Positions 36,101-51,100 are shown, counted from the stretch's first letter. The stretch: DNA of 64,000 bases from Bursaphelenchus xylophilus (GCA_904066235.2 CAJFCV020000006.1:3844001-3908000); one strand, 5' to 3'. Made by a program: numbers and translations. The notes: a model not told the origin generated them from the letters alone.

Positions 36101-39100
36101 TCAAGGAGTGAAAAATTGGAAAAAATATAAAAAACCGCTTAGAAAGTAATTCAACGGGACGTAAAATCCCATTTTCGACAACATGACAAGCAAAAAGAAG
36201 TCCAAAAAATATTTAGAATGAAAAAACAGGAGGTTTGTGATGTCCTTGAAGCATGACAATTGACATTTGACGAAGCAAATTTTTCTGCGGACAATTTTTT
36301 TTGATTATGACAATTGTCGTTTGGTCGCTGATTCGATTTCAATTAATCATTTTCATGTCAAATTCGTATTGTTTTTGACTACAGCAGGTCATGCTCTTGT
36401 CGGAAATTGTTGTTTTCGATCAGTTTTTGTTGATTAAGACCAATTTTTGGGTTATTTTCTCAATTTTTGACCAATTTGCTCTAGTACAATATAAAAATTT
36501 TTTATTTTTAACCAAATTTTCAGCATTCAGCACAAGTTTTAGTAGAACAGATACTACTAGTCTCAATAGCAAATAAAATAAAATAAAATTTAAGTGATAA
36601 ATCACAAAAAATCCACTTGAAATCTCCGAAAAGTCATAAAAATGCGCTAAACAATGGTCTTTCTTGCTTGGAAAGTAATTTAACTACCTTTGTATTGTTA
36701 CTGATACGCTATTCAAGACACATGACAAGTTTTAGGCTCGAAAATTTCGATTTTTCAAAAATTTTTTTTTGAATTTCAATTTTCCCGCCAAATTTGGCAT
36801 TGTGTTTTTTGAAGAGAAAAAATGGGTCTCAACAATTCAAAAATAATAAAACAAGTAAAATACGACATTTCTATCTTCATTTTGCTAAATTACCTAAGGG
36901 GATTAAAGTATTTGGATTTTTTGAAATTTTCCAAAAAATTTTGATGTTTTTTGCTAAAAAGACTACTTTTTCTCATCCAAAAAACTACTGTTGTGCAAAC
37001 GGCACAAAAATTAACTATCCACATTATAAAGTAAAATAAAACTCACATTGACTCGATGAAAGCGGGCCGCTCCAATTTAGACACACTTTTCGTGCGTTTC
37101 AGCGGATTCGAGCGAAAGGGTTTGGAGAGGAAATTCTGAAATCGAATAACTCGCTGATTAGCCCTTTGTGCGGACGAAATTTGCATAAAACGCAAAGACT
37201 TACCGCCAAACGTTGCGGCGTGGTCGGCTCTTCCAACAAAGCCACACCCGGCATATCCTGAAAAAAAAGATTTTCGTAGCGTTGAAGGAATATGCAAATT
37301 AAAGAAAGCGAGAGTGTTGGAGTCGGAGGAGGAGTAGGTAGGAGACTTTGACAAAAAAATGATGACTAATGAGGCGTAGGTTATGGGTGTTAGATCAGGT
37401 TTTCATGACGATCAGTGATTTTTGCAAATTAGAGATAATAAGAAATGAGGAGAGACGGTCAGAGAAAAAATTTTTCGACCATTGCCTACCTAGGGCGATT
37501 TTGGTAGAGAAATAGAAAGCCTGTCAATTGTTAAAAAACAAAAAAAAACTATACAGTGTGGGGCAACTTTGCGGCCCGCAAGCTAATAAATGGGTATAAC
37601 ATATTTGATACTAACAGGGGAAGTACTCCAAGTGCGACGCTCAGATTTTCTTTAAATTTTGCACACACGTCGGGTATGGACTAGATATCAATTCCTGAAA
37701 GTTTAAGCCCGCGCTTTGCGGGCGCCGCCGAGATATCGAACGATTTTTGCGGCCGAGAGAGCAGGCTAAACGTGGAGAGCGGTCAGAGAGAAAAGCGCTT
37801 TTTGGCCATAACTTTGGCAGTTTCGAGCGGAAAAATTTGATTTTTTGTAGAAACATTATCCTTTACGGTTAAAACAGGCATGAAACTTTTTGAGCCGAAG
37901 TTCGGCAAAAAGTCATTAATTTTGGCCGACTTTTGATCTAAAAATCTCGGTTGTTTCTGCAAAGTTTCATCAAGATCTGAGCGTCGCACTTGGAGTACTT
38001 CCCCTGTAAACAAAATGGGGACGTCTGAGGATTCAGGAAAAAAAAGAATTTTAAGACCTGGCCAAAAACTCAAAAAGTTATAGCCAATTTAAATTGGGCC
38101 ACAACGATGCCCCACCCTGCACACAAATTTTTTGACAATTCTTACCCAATAAGCCCGATCCGTCGACATCCGCATCACTTGGCCCTCAAATATTACAATA
38201 AACATATTAGTAAGAGAGCCCCGAAAAAAATTGGATTCAAAGGGTAAAAACAAAAAATACGAACTTTAAACGGATTAAAAAAAATTTTTTTGAGCATACA
38301 GATGTAAAAGTAGTCATGGAAATTGAATAAATTGCCGTTTGAAGTAACAGTACTTTTTGACAAAAATATGAAAAAATCTTGTGACAAAGACTGCTCAAAA
38401 AGTGGTAGAAACCATTGTAAATAACTACTGATAAGACTACAAACCGCCTTCTAAACCGTGTGCTACGCAATTTGCAACGTCATCAGCCTCGAAATGTGAG
38501 TATTTACTTAAAATATTAGTCTAGTGCGGGTAAAAAATACCTGCCCAAAACTAATATTAAGCAGTATTGTAAACATAGGAGGCTTGAATTCGAAAAAAAT
38601 AGTTGTAAAATACGCGTCGTTGATTTTTGTTGGCTTATGAAAATGTAATTTGAAATTATTAAAAGCTGATAAAAAGGTCTTCAAAAATCTGCACAGAAAG
38701 TCATGAAACGTTTGAGCTGAAATTTGAGTGCGGTTTTATGATTTACGCCTTAGGGCCTAAAAAATCGGAAACTTTTTTCTTTATCCTCTGGTCACTAAAA
38801 GAAAAATGAAGGGAGGCTGAAAGAAAGGGCTCAAAATGCACGTTGTTATTAAAAATCAAAGCAATTATTATATTACTTTCTTATCGTATTGCTGGCAAAA
38901 TAAAATGAAAATGAAAAAAAGGCTGATAAATCACTTTTTCAGCAAAAAATCGCCAAAAAATTTGATGCTTTGCGATTTTCAAATTGAAAAGTTGATAATT
39001 TTGACCATTAGAGTAAAATTTTGATATAAAAAAATAGGTTTTTCTCAATCGAAAATTAAAAAAAATAATTAAAAAGCTTTTTTCTGGCCGTTTCCTCATT

Positions 39101-42100
39101 TTCCATAGTCTCTCGCCTAAGATCGTTGAATATCTCGGCTTCGCTTACAAAATGTGAGCTAAAATTTTCAGTGCTTGATGTGCAATCTCGACACAATGTT
39201 TTTCCAAAAACTGGCGAAAAATTGAACTAAAAACCGCAACTTTTTTCCAGTATAATATCCCTAGTCCCCTCAATAAAGCTCTCCGAAAATGCAGATGTCA
39301 TTCGTTTGGCAAATGACACTTGGCCCAAAAAAATAAAAACTAAATTGATTGTGAGGTCCATTTTTCTCTTCCTGGACATTCATTTGGCCGAGAATGTCGG
39401 GCCGTTCCCAGAAAACAATAGGAATTGTGGGGAAATGGAAAGGTGAGAAAAAGAGATTTTTGAGTTAATTTATTGCGACTTTTCGAGAGGTAAATGGAAT
39501 GAATTGAATTTTTTTTGGCTATGGTCCATAATTTATCGGGTATTACTTAATGTTTTGCAAGGGCCGTTAGGATATACAACAAAGTTGGAATGCGAGAGAC
39601 TATGAGAAATGAGGAGACGGTCAGAAAAAAGTGTTTTTGGCTGTGTCCCTTAAAATCTCAATCAGGAAAAATATTTTTTTATGGGAATCATGCCTAACGC
39701 TGAGGTAAAAGTTGTGAAGTTTTTATCATTAAAATAAAAAAGTTTCTGAATTTTCTTTCGCTTTTCCGACCTAAAAATGCTGATTTTTTCTGTAAATTGT
39801 CAGCTAAAAATCTCACATAGATCCTAGGAGGTCCTATCTTTGATTTCCACTCACAGGGGAAGTACTCCATGTGCGACGCTCAGATTTTGATGAAACTTGG
39901 CACAAATTTAGAATAATTTTTTCTAAGATATATGGAGAATCGTAGCTCGCGCTTTGCAGAAACAACCGAGATTTTTAGATCGAAAGTCGACCAAAATTTA
40001 GGACTTTTTGCCAAATTTCGGCACGAAAAGTTTCATGCCGATTTCAACCGCAAAGGATAATGTTTCTACAAAAAATCAAAATTTTCTGCACGAACTTCCA
40101 AAGTTATCGCCAAAAAGAGCTCTTCTCTCTGACCGCTCTCCACGTTTAATCGTTCGAATCTCGGCGGCGCCCGCAAAGCGCGAGCTAAAACTTTCAGGAA
40201 TTGATATTTTGTCCATACCCGACGTGTGTGCAAAATTTAAAGAAAATCTGAGTGTCGCACTTGGAGTACTTTCCCTGACAGTTTTAGTGTAATAAAAATA
40301 AAAGTCATCAAAAAAATTGATTCAGAAAAATCGGTTGTCAAATTTGACAAAAACGAGGAAAAATCAAAAACTAAAGCAATTTCTAACCCAAAACTTCTAT
40401 AAACCTCTTTATGACCACACTTTTTGATCACACCTCGAAGCCAAAAGACCATTCCCTTCGCTTTACCTGCCTCAAAAAACAGCTCTATAACAAGTGTTCA
40501 AGCCGAAAATCTCAAACCCTTGCTATCCCCTTGCAAATCCCATTACGTAACGGCGGAAGATTTCTTTTTTGATTGTTTTTTAGCCATAAATTTAATTAAT
40601 TCCCCCCAGGCGATAATTCCGTAAAACTTTTTTTTTGCAAAAATATGGAAGAAATAAGCAAACGCATATTGAAAAAAATCAGAAATATGCGAAAAGAAGT
40701 GTTTTCAAGCTTAATTTGTTGAAAATAATGGGTTTTTGGAGGGAAACACATTATTCTTGGGACTTGAGTAAATATTAGGTTGGACGGAAAGTTCGTACGA
40801 TTTTTTACCCAAATTTCAATTTAATTTTTTTCGCGCCAAGACCGATTGCCCACCGTAAATACCTAGCATATACAAGAGTACAGTGTGAAGATTTATATGC
40901 TACGTGCCAATCGTTAGCTCCGCCAAAACGAGCTTAATTATAAGAGGTTTTCCGCTTTGCGGCTATTTCGGGTAGGGTCCAGAACGCAAACTCTAGTTTC
41001 CAGATCGCTTTCGATGAAGCTCTGAAACTTTTTAGACAATGTCCAGTGGTCTTTCTGACTACGTTAAACACAATTAGAAATCATAAAAAAGCGTGTCGGA
41101 TAAAATAATAGCAACACTTTCAACCAAGTCTTCAGCAAAGGCCCCCTATGAAAACTTTTTCTTATTATTCCGCGTATTTCTTATTGTCTGTCTCTGTAAT
41201 AGGGTGCAGTAAGGCACATAGAGAGCCCTTTACGTGCAACATGAGTAAACCGGATCACAGATGCCTCGGGTTATCCGCAAAGAGACAAAATTGCCAAAAA
41301 TTATAGCTGTAGAGCAATGCGCGTAATTTTGTGACAGTCAACAATGGTAGCCCATTGTTTCACGAGGTAGTAGAGCAATAAAGCGGCTCTATTTTGCACC
41401 CAAGAAAGGGAGGAGTGGAAAGATGTTATGAGCTCTTTTTAGAATTGTACGGGATGATCCAACAGTTCACCAACGATTTTTTGAGAAAAGTAATTTAGTT
41501 CTATTATGTCGTACGGCAAAACAGTTGGCTATTGAGGGGTAGCTGAGTGTAAGGGATTGTCCTTAGTTTCTGCATATCATAGTTTTACACATGAAATGCA
41601 CCGGCAAAGCGGCGGTTGCAGTTATATTCAAACTTGGGTTGGTCCTGCAAAAGTCAAATTTTATGGCTATGTTTTGATTTAGTCCCCGGCGACTTTACGC
41701 ATACAGTGCGCGCCAAAATGATAGAGCCACTCATTTTTTCTGGATTTATTCTTTTATGGTTAGGTGGCCCAAGCCGGCATAATGCATATATGCAATACCA
41801 TGACGGACCCATACTATCGCCACCATAACTTAGGACTAGCCATGGCGCCCAATCCAAAAAAAATCAAAAATTCGGACCTTCCCCTTCGGTCGACGCGTCA
41901 AAATGATAGAGCCACCGGATTTTTCTCCTCGGTGGTGGCAGGCGGGGATCTACTGGTACTGTAGTCTGTTAATATCACTACTGCTATTCAATGCTGATGT
42001 GAAAAGGTTACTGTAACTGCCGGTCATACGGTAGCTTTTGGCAACTTTAGAAAATCTTCCAAATTTTGGGTAAAACTGACCGGAAATCAAATTTGCGACG

Positions 42101-45100
42101 GTTGTATCCGGGTGGAAATACCTTCGAAACATATTAGAAGGCCTATATTTTCTAACGGGAATCAATTTCCGTTGAAATCACACCGACCATTGACAAGGAA
42201 AGATATTATATTACTTTAGTAGATGGGCAGATTCTATAATAATGTCAATTATGCCAATGAGGGGGCATGGAGGTAAAACCAAACTTCCTGCTAGACTGCA
42301 ACACACCATATAGAATATTTTCATTTAACCTGGAAAGGCTGAAAAGTCTCGTACACCCTAGGAATAATACCACAAGAGAAGCAATTCTGGTTCTCTAGAT
42401 GACTACACCAAAGTTTCTCTGTAGTTGTTGATCATTACGTTATTATTGAGTTAAACATGCTACGTTACGTACAAAAAGATGCGCACTCGTCGTTTCAAAA
42501 CACGAAGCAATCATATTCTGACGCTAGTCATGCCACCAAAATATCGTTTTTTCGGGTATAACTTTGGTAAACTTCATAATACCGTTAGCAATTTGAATAA
42601 AGGAATTATTGAATTCGATCCTGTTATAGTAATCTATGGTCCTCGTACGATTGCACCACAAGTTCTGGGGCTGCGTCTAAGACCCATACATAAACAATTG
42701 ACATTATTATAGAACCTACCCATCTACTAAAGTAATATAATACAATTTGTTGTTTATGGTCGATGCGATCCTGACGGAGATTGATTCCCTTTAGAAAATG
42801 TAGCCTTTCTAATACTTTTTGAAAGTATTTCCACCCGGATACAACCGTCGAAAATTTTATTTCCGGTCAGTTTTACCCAAAATTTAGAAGATTTTCTAAA
42901 GTTGCCAAAAGCTACCGTATGACCGGTAGTTACAGTAACCTTTTCACATCAGCATTGAATAGCAGTAGTGATATTAACAGACTACAGTACCAGTAGATCC
43001 CCGCCTGCCACCACCGAGGAGAAAAATCCGGTGGCTCTATCATTTTGGCGCGTCGACCGAAGGGGAAGGTCCGAACTTTTGATTTTTTTTGGATTGGGCG
43101 CCATGGCTAGTCCTAAGTTATGGTGGCGATAGTATGGGTCCGTCATGGTATTGCATATATGCATTATGCCGGCTTGGGCCACCTAACCATAAAAGAATAA
43201 ATCCAGAAAAAATGAGTGGCTCTATCATTTTGGCGCGCACTGTATTAAGAGCTACAGAAGAAGGCTTTTTAGCAGTGCCAAAACAATTTCCTGGTAGGCC
43301 TTATTAAACAAACCAGCCAAGGATTTGTAATTTTGGACCAAAGATGGGTAAATGTCTAAATTAAGTTCTCAGTTCGTAAATGCTTAAGATGGCTGAAGGT
43401 TGTACTGCTAGATAGGGATGCCTGTCCCCTACCGACACCATATATTTGTGTTTGTCTTTTTCCATCAGCGCAAGAAAAAATAGCAGCAGTAAAAAATCGT
43501 ACAAACTTTCCGTCCAACCTAATATTTGAAGAATTTCTTGTACAATGGATGACAAAACGTGCGTAGTTCTGGGTTAAATGGGGGTTGAAAACAGTAACCA
43601 GTTCAAGGATAAACATTTAGAAAAAATTAGGATGTTTGCGCACGGTTTTTTCAGAGAGGGGAACAGTTGACTCATTTGGTCAAGTCTTTCTCTTAAGCTG
43701 TATTTAGACGGTTTTTGATTGAAATCTAAAGTGAACGAAAAAAAAGAAACCAGAGGTCAATAATATAAAGTCAGACTGAGGGGAAGACTTGACTCAAAAT
43801 TTGACTTTTGGGTCAAATGTTTCTCTCAGATTAGAAAGATGAAAAATGACGTCAAAAAAAGTCTAAAACAGGTAAACGGGTCAGATATAATTTAATAAAA
43901 GACAAAAAAAGCATTTCAATTGCAGAAAAATATCAACTTACCGTCCTATGTGCATTGATAATGGTTTGTTTTGGCATCTGTTGGTTCAACCTCCGACTTC
44001 CCCTGAGGCTCTTCTGATTCCAATGGAACCGATCCAGACTCTCCGTTCCGTCCAAATCCCCATTCTCTGAAAAATCGGAAAAATTAAATTAAACGAGCAT
44101 GTCCAAATGGAACTTTTTTTATCCCTACCACTATGAGAGTCTGAGGGCCAAGTCTCTTCCTCGAGAATCGGACGCATTTAATTTGGTTTTGGTAGTTCTG
44201 ATGAAGATATTAGAGAGAGAATCGGGTGGTAATGTTGCTAGCTATGAGTTGGAGGGAGATTTGGCTATGATAAGGGGAGATTTTGAGATTTTTGGTTGAT
44301 TTTTGAAGAAAAAGTGGAAAGATTGCAAGAAAATGGGCCAAAAATCGAAAATTATAGAGATTTTTAGAGAGTTACAGTAAGCAATGGGACTTTTAGGTTG
44401 TCTATTGGCCTTAAATTAAATTCTACAAACTTTGCTTGCAAAAAAATGCAAAAAACTGCCAAAATTTTGAAAAAATCAGGCAAATCTGAATAGAATCGGA
44501 CTAGAGGCTCGAAAATCGTCAATTTTTGTAAAATATAGGCAAGCCAAAGATTACGCTAAAACAATATGCCATCTAAATGGTTTTACATGTAACCCACATC
44601 GCAATTTGCAAAAAAAAATCCGTTCAAAATTGAGAAAATCGTTCAAAATTGACCAAAAATCGCTTCTGTAACCATAAATCTCCTCGAAAAGCTATCACTC
44701 CACAGTCACAGAATCTCCCCATGCCCCACGCTGAAAACCCAAATAAAAGCTGGTCTCAGCCGACTCTCCCCTCCAACCGACAGCCTGAAATAAAACCGAC
44801 AGCCCCAGGTCTCATTAAATTTAACTCTGGCGATCGCCGCTTCATCGCCTTAAGCCCCGAAAAAAGTGAGAGAATTCGACGGGTCCCCAAAGTGCAAACA
44901 AAGCAACGCGTACGCTAGAACATAATGCGACATTCGGCTAATCGATTAGTGAAGGGAGAGCGAGGTTGGACGTTCGCTTCTTGGGGGGAATGAGGAGATT
45001 AGGTTGGAGATGAAGATAAGATGGGTGGAGGTCATGGATATGATGATTCAGATGGGCTTTAAGGAAGGTTTGTTGATTTCTGTTCCTCATACAATAGATA

Positions 45101-48100
45101 AGAGGTTAAGGGTTTACAAAAAATGGAAGCAGTTCAAATTAATACAGCTGTCCTCGTAAAAAATTATTTTTACCTCCATCATGAGATTAGATGTCAAGTA
45201 CAAGGTAATACTGACCGAAATGAAGAAGAATTTGAAGTGTAATTAGAAAACAATGTTGTACTAAATGCAAAAAAACCCAGTTTCTTTAATCAAATTCAAA
45301 ATTTAATACAGAGTGTAACCAAAAATCAGTTTCGATATAAATCATGACATTAGACCAGGAAAGTCAAAAACAACGTATTTTATCTACCTACTGGCCGAAT
45401 ATCAGGCAACGAAAAAGTGGGTAAGACAATAGAAAAGTCTCTGTTCAAAGCTCACCCAAATCATTCTTGCTAACGCGTTGCAAATGCAGCTTTCAGCATC
45501 GTTAAGACACCTGGTCATGGTGTATATCAGAAATTAGGTATTTAAGATAGTTTTTGATGGGCATCCCACCAAAACATAGCATGGTAAAAAGACGGCTCTA
45601 GGTGTTAATAGATTTAAAATTCAAGACTTATTTGTCACCGCTATTCCCTTTAAAATTCACGTTTACTTTTATGAAGTCATCAGATCAAACTAATATCAAG
45701 TTTATGATATTTTTTGACATTACTGGATGGATAGCTAATAAAAACGGTATAGAGCAGATAATGAAAAGGCATATAGGTCCCAATTACACCCCCGTTGAAT
45801 CCCGCTGACTCATCACTCATTAACTCTTACCATCAAACTGTGTAATCGCCGGCACCGAATGTACCGATCCACTTCGAATCAACAGACTAGCCGACTCCAA
45901 CAAGGGATCGTCCGGCTGCCGGAATCCCCTCAACAAAACAAGCCGCACAGGCCGCGTCTCGACCGGTCGATATTCATTCCGATAGCTCTTGTTCCAAAAA
46001 CAGACCCCGTCTTTGAGGCGGCCGAAGAACCAGGCCAAGAACCCGAGGACGGCGGCCAAAACGTTGAGAAAAAGGTTGAGCGGACGATTCGAACTCATGA
46101 AACCCCCACTGCCGTTCACATCGAAACCCTCGAAGACGCGGCGAAAGTCCTTGGAATCCCTTGAATTGGCGTCGTTTGTGAAATATAAAAGCGAAAAAAG
46201 AGACGAATTCCCGTCGCAAGGTGCGCGGATTTGGAAACGAAGGCGTCGAAGATGGAGAAGGAGAAGATGAAGAGCCCCCGTCTCAATCACTCGAGAAAGC
46301 GGTGGAAACTCGGGGGCAAGGTGAAAAGTTAATTTGTACTTATGAAATGCGCGATAAAACGGAAGGATTCGGATTTGCAGGCGTTTCCGGCGGATTTTCG
46401 CGAGGAAAAATCGGATTTTCGAAAGGTTTGGCGGGAATTCATGGGATTTCTGGAATCCACGAAAAATCAGAAGGCCTATAAAATGTTTAGGAAGACTTTT
46501 TTGAGGTCATACGTCATCAAAAAAATAAAAAAACCCTCAAAAAATTTTTAAAAATGAGTCAAAAGGCAAAAAAAATATTTTTAGAGCGCTCACAAAGTTC
46601 TATAGTCATCATGATCCGTTAATCATACAAAAATTTCAAAACTTGTAAAAATAAAATTTTTTTTATAAGCCAAAAATAATGTTCTCTGTATGTCAAACAA
46701 GCTAAACAACACATTCCACGATTTTTTTTCGCTTTTGATCTGCAGAAAGTGTCAAAAAATCCGGGGAAATCCGTCAATTTCCCGTTCAAGCCCAAGAAGT
46801 TCCCTTTGAGTGCATGTTTTTCCATTTGACATGGCTCAAAGGAAAATACAAAGTGGTCTAAAAATTACTACCTGTCATAAAATTACTTTAAAATTGCAAA
46901 AATCGCTAATTTTCCTTGATTTTTCAATCGAAAAAATTGAAAAAACAAAGAAAAATCGCTTCGAAATTTCGAATTTGCACTCTTTTTGTCCCCCACTCCG
47001 CTCTCTTAACACCGCGATGAGTTTTCATGAGACCGATCGCGAAAAAGAGAGCGCCCCAAACAGGGAAAAGCCCTGGGGGCGCAATCAAACCCGCAGGCTG
47101 AATCAACAATTCAGGCTTCTCCAAACGAAAAGCGGTTCTTTTGCGGGAAGCGGAGGCAAAACCGGGTTATTTTCGGACTGCCGGAGGCTAAATTTGAATT
47201 GTTTCGAAATCAGGTGATTGCGAAAAGCATGACGAAGAATTTACGGGTGATTATTTGTGGAACGATTTTTAAAAAATACGATTTTTTTAAAGAAAAAATC
47301 AACTTTTTTACAATTTTTTGATGAAAACAAGGAAAAAATTAATTTTACGAAAGAAACCCCGAAGAAAAGATGATTTTTTAGGCAGATACATAAAAATAGA
47401 GTAATTTTATGACCGGTAATTGCAGTTTACAAGTATACAGAAAAGAGAAAAGAGCAGTGAAGCGGCAGGAGAAAACAACTAATCATGCTTTTTGTTGTGT
47501 GTTTGAGGTTGTTTTGTTGATTATTGAGGTAAAATGACCTTGAAGTTGGTGTTTTTGTTTGATAATTAGGGTTTTTGAAAATCGACCGGTCAATTTCATT
47601 TTTCAGGATGTGTTTTTAATTAAAAAAATTGGACAAATAACCGAAAAAATTTGTGAGTAAAAAGAATAAAGTACCTATAGACAAAGAAAGTCTAAAATTG
47701 ACACTTTTATTGAGAATTTACAGACAAACCTTGTTAAATAGTATTCAAAACGATTGTAAATTTGGAATTAAAAAGTTTCGTATAGCGACAAGAAATTTTG
47801 TTTCGTTTGAAGACAGAAATTTGAGGGATACCTTTTGGATACTTTTTGAGGCAAATCGCTATTCAAATTAGACTCAACTCATGCTTGTTATCCAGCTATT
47901 TTTTGATGTCTCTCTGGTGCTTTTTGATACCAAATTTGGAATTCAAAAGTATCGTAAAGCTACAAGAAACATTGTTTATTTTGAAGAGAGAAATTTAAGG
48001 GGTACCTTTTGATACTTTTTGAGGTAAATCATTAATCATATTATATTCAGCTCATGCTTCTTATCCGGCTATTTTTTGATGTCTCTCTGGGGCATTTTGA

Positions 48101-51100
48101 TACCAAATTTGGGATTATTTTGACCTATTTTTACATCTTCTTGGCCAGTCAAAGTGTGAAGATACGGTATGAAAAAGATGCATCAACAATGACTATTTAC
48201 TCTAATCATTTCATAGCTCTAATCATCTTATATTGGGCTGTTATTCCAAGACAATTCAACTCCCATAAGGCCCTCGAATCTCCTCAACTTTCTTACCTCT
48301 GACGCTCGAGAACCGTCCCACATCCTGCAAACCGTACTCAATGATCTCCAAGTTGGGCTGCTTCAGAAGCTCCGGCTCAAACTCCCATATAGCTGCGCTC
48401 ATGCTGAACTCAAACAATTACAGCGTTCAGCTTTACAATATACAACGGCGAGGTGCAAAAAGGCAATAAAATAAAGCCAGAGAGATTTGTCGCTGAATCT
48501 CCCTTAAAACGGGGCTCGTAAAAGGCGAAGGGGGATTGATATGGTCAAGGCTAATGGTTAAGTCATGGTCCGAACGATTTACTTTTTACGGGAAAACAGT
48601 CATAACTGCATGGGTTTGCAAACAAAGCCGACAAAGTCGACTTGAGATGTTATAGTAGACATTAGATGAGTCAAATTTTATAAATCCCAAATTTGATGAC
48701 ATAAAAATAAAAAGTAATGGGATTTAGAGGGTCTGTGTTAATATTTGCACTAACACGGAGATACGGAAGAAAAAACGCCTCGGGAAATGTTGTCCCAACA
48801 GATGATTAAGAGATAAACATCGGGCGAAACGAGAGAAATCGAATTCTGACTGACTTCGATAAAAATATAGACATACACATAAAGCAGAGGGCTAATTGTG
48901 AAAAAATTAGAAGCGTCGGGACATCTGGATTAAGTATTTGGTAATTTGAGAAATTTGAGAAATTTTGGAGGTCAAAGTTGACTAAAAATGTAGCATATAA
49001 AAAATCTGAAAAATCTCTGTATAACGAACCGAAAAGAGCAGTTTTTTTAGTAGAAATGCTCAAGTTGCGACTTTCAAATGTTGATCAAACATAGCAAAAA
49101 TTTAGACTAGAGTTTTCGAAAACATAGAGCATCGTTTTTCATCTTGCCGTTTGTAGAAGCTATCGAGAAATTTAGGGCAAAAAAACCCTGACTGTCAAAA
49201 ATTTTTTGCAAAAAAATAGTCATTCTACATAGGTTACGGAAAAACGATTCTATAAAATACAAAATATTGCTTTGTAAAGTCGCAGTGACATCAGAAAATT
49301 ATAGTTTTTCTGACCCTCTCTCTCCATTTTCTACAGTTTCTCGGCAGAAAAAAATGTTGAATATCTCGGCTGTAACTGCAAAGCGCAAGCTAAAATTTTT
49401 GGAGATTATTATGTTGCCTAGGTAGACCAAGTGTGCTAAATTTAAAAAAAATCGACAAGTCGCACTTTGAGTAATTCAATTGCTTACTGTGAGTCCATTT
49501 ACAATTCTTGCAATTTTTGAAACTAACCCCAATCCCCTCAATTACCCATATAACCCGATTTACTGCGATTCCCGACGCGATCTATGACTCTACCGATCCC
49601 CGAGCCTTATACGATCCCAATTAGGAAGCCATGAAAACTCTCTAAAACAAGGTCGGACGTAAAGTAACCCGAGGTTTCTAATAAAACAATTTAGGCGTGA
49701 AACAGGCTTATAAAGTTTAATGACGCTAATTTGACCCTTCTTCTGGGTACCGGCAAACAGAAGAGGGGAAGTATAACATCACATAACTAAAGAAATATAA
49801 TGGCAATTTTGTGAGGAAAAACAATTTTTTTGAGTATAGAAATGTAGTTTAAGGTAATGAAAGTTGTAAAACTTGCGGGGAAAATCAAAAATCCATTTAA
49901 AAAGTATAATAAAGCTCGTTATAAAATTTCGCCTGAGGCCAAGTTTTCGAAAACGAAAGTTTTTTTGATTTTGTGGACGCTTCAGTTCCCATATGGTCGG
50001 AATTATATAATGTGATATCAGTTTAAACTGCACGTGTTCGGAGTTTCCGGGAGTTTGGCCAAAAAGATGGCCAGGGAATGGGCCAAAAAAACCAAAAAAA
50101 TGAATATTATAAAATTTATCAAAAATTAAGATTACAATTTTTTTACAAGGTTCAGAAACCTTTAGCTTAGGATCTGTAACAATTGCTGATATTTTTAGGT
50201 CAAAAATTCTGGAATAATTTGAAATTTTTTAAATTTTTTGGTTTTAAAGAATTCATTTTTCTTACTAAGGAGTAGCATAACATCCTCACAAAAAATCAAC
50301 TCTTTCCTAGCGAAATTCGCAAAGAAATGAGCGAAAAACGGCATACCTCTGACCGACGCTCCTCATTTTGCATGCTCTCTCGAAAAAAACTTTAATATCT
50401 CTGTAGCGCTTGCAAAGTAAAAGCTCAAATTTTCTGGGGTTGATATAAGGGCTATTTAGGGCATCTATAAAAAATATGAATAGTCGCGCGGGCCCCTTAG
50501 GGAAAAAATTTCAAAAAACGCAAAAAAAAATTTTCCAAAATTTTCAAAATTTGCCGAGCGAAAATTAATTTTTCTTCCAGAAAATCATCCTTATACAGGA
50601 ATAATTAAAATAAAGCTAATTTTGCAACCAGTTCCCTCAAATTTGATTACCATTTCCCTCCTGTTTTGCAACGAGTAATTAAAAACACGTTGCTCCAAAT
50701 AAACATCGCCTTCCTCCTTGCGAAAAACATAATAAGCCCAAATGCAAACGAAATTTGAAGCAAAGAACCAGTGTTAAAAAAAGACTGGCCAAGCCCGTCT
50801 CGACTTTCGTTTTCCCGCAGAAAACGTTTAGCGAGAAAAACCACTTGATCTGCTATGTTGAGGACACTCAAATGTCCACAAAAACAATTCGTTACAAACC
50901 GCTGAGAGGAGGTGGAGGGTTTTGTTACTCTTTGCTCAAGGGTACGTAGTTGAAAGAAGGGTACTGGGCCAGAAAAAATGATTTTTTTGTAATTTTTATG
51001 AACCTTTATAAAGCTAAAGTTATTTTAAACGGCTGAAAAATCAGCCTGCAGCAATAATTTTACGTCTCCATCTATCAAATCCCGAAACCACCGAACTGAC

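Larger units (their letters stand above)
37258..40774. other. gap-2 intron, repeat-rich part
   Basis: Two MITEs of the CAGGGG family with complete ends (37615-38006 and 39853-40277), old fragments (37370-37500, 39060-39180 minus, 39540-39850 plus) and GC-richer stretches at about 39240-39440 and 40380-40620. No exon seen. Confidence 0.5.
40775..43522. mobile_element. Mariner-type transposon, dead, 2.75 kb with an insertion
   Basis: Inverted ends begin TTAGGTTGGACGGAAAGTT at the left, with the counterpart AACTTTCCGTCCAACCTAA at the right; TA duplications are at 40773-40774 and 43523-43524. TTAGGTTGG ends are typical of mariner (compare human Hsmar1). Without the nested Tc1-like element the unit is about 1.2 kb, the usual mariner length. 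Transposase remnants lie on either side of the insertion. Confidence 0.85.

Noticed and set aside
42479..42712. 77-codon ORF in the centre of the Tc1-like palindrome
   Set aside because: No D-D-E/D or helix-turn-helix features of a transposase; too short and without a family.
46810..47217. 135-codon plus-strand ORF
   Set aside because: The first half is low-complexity Lys-rich; the rest lies in a GC-richer island that is better explained as upstream sequence of the 46098 first exon.
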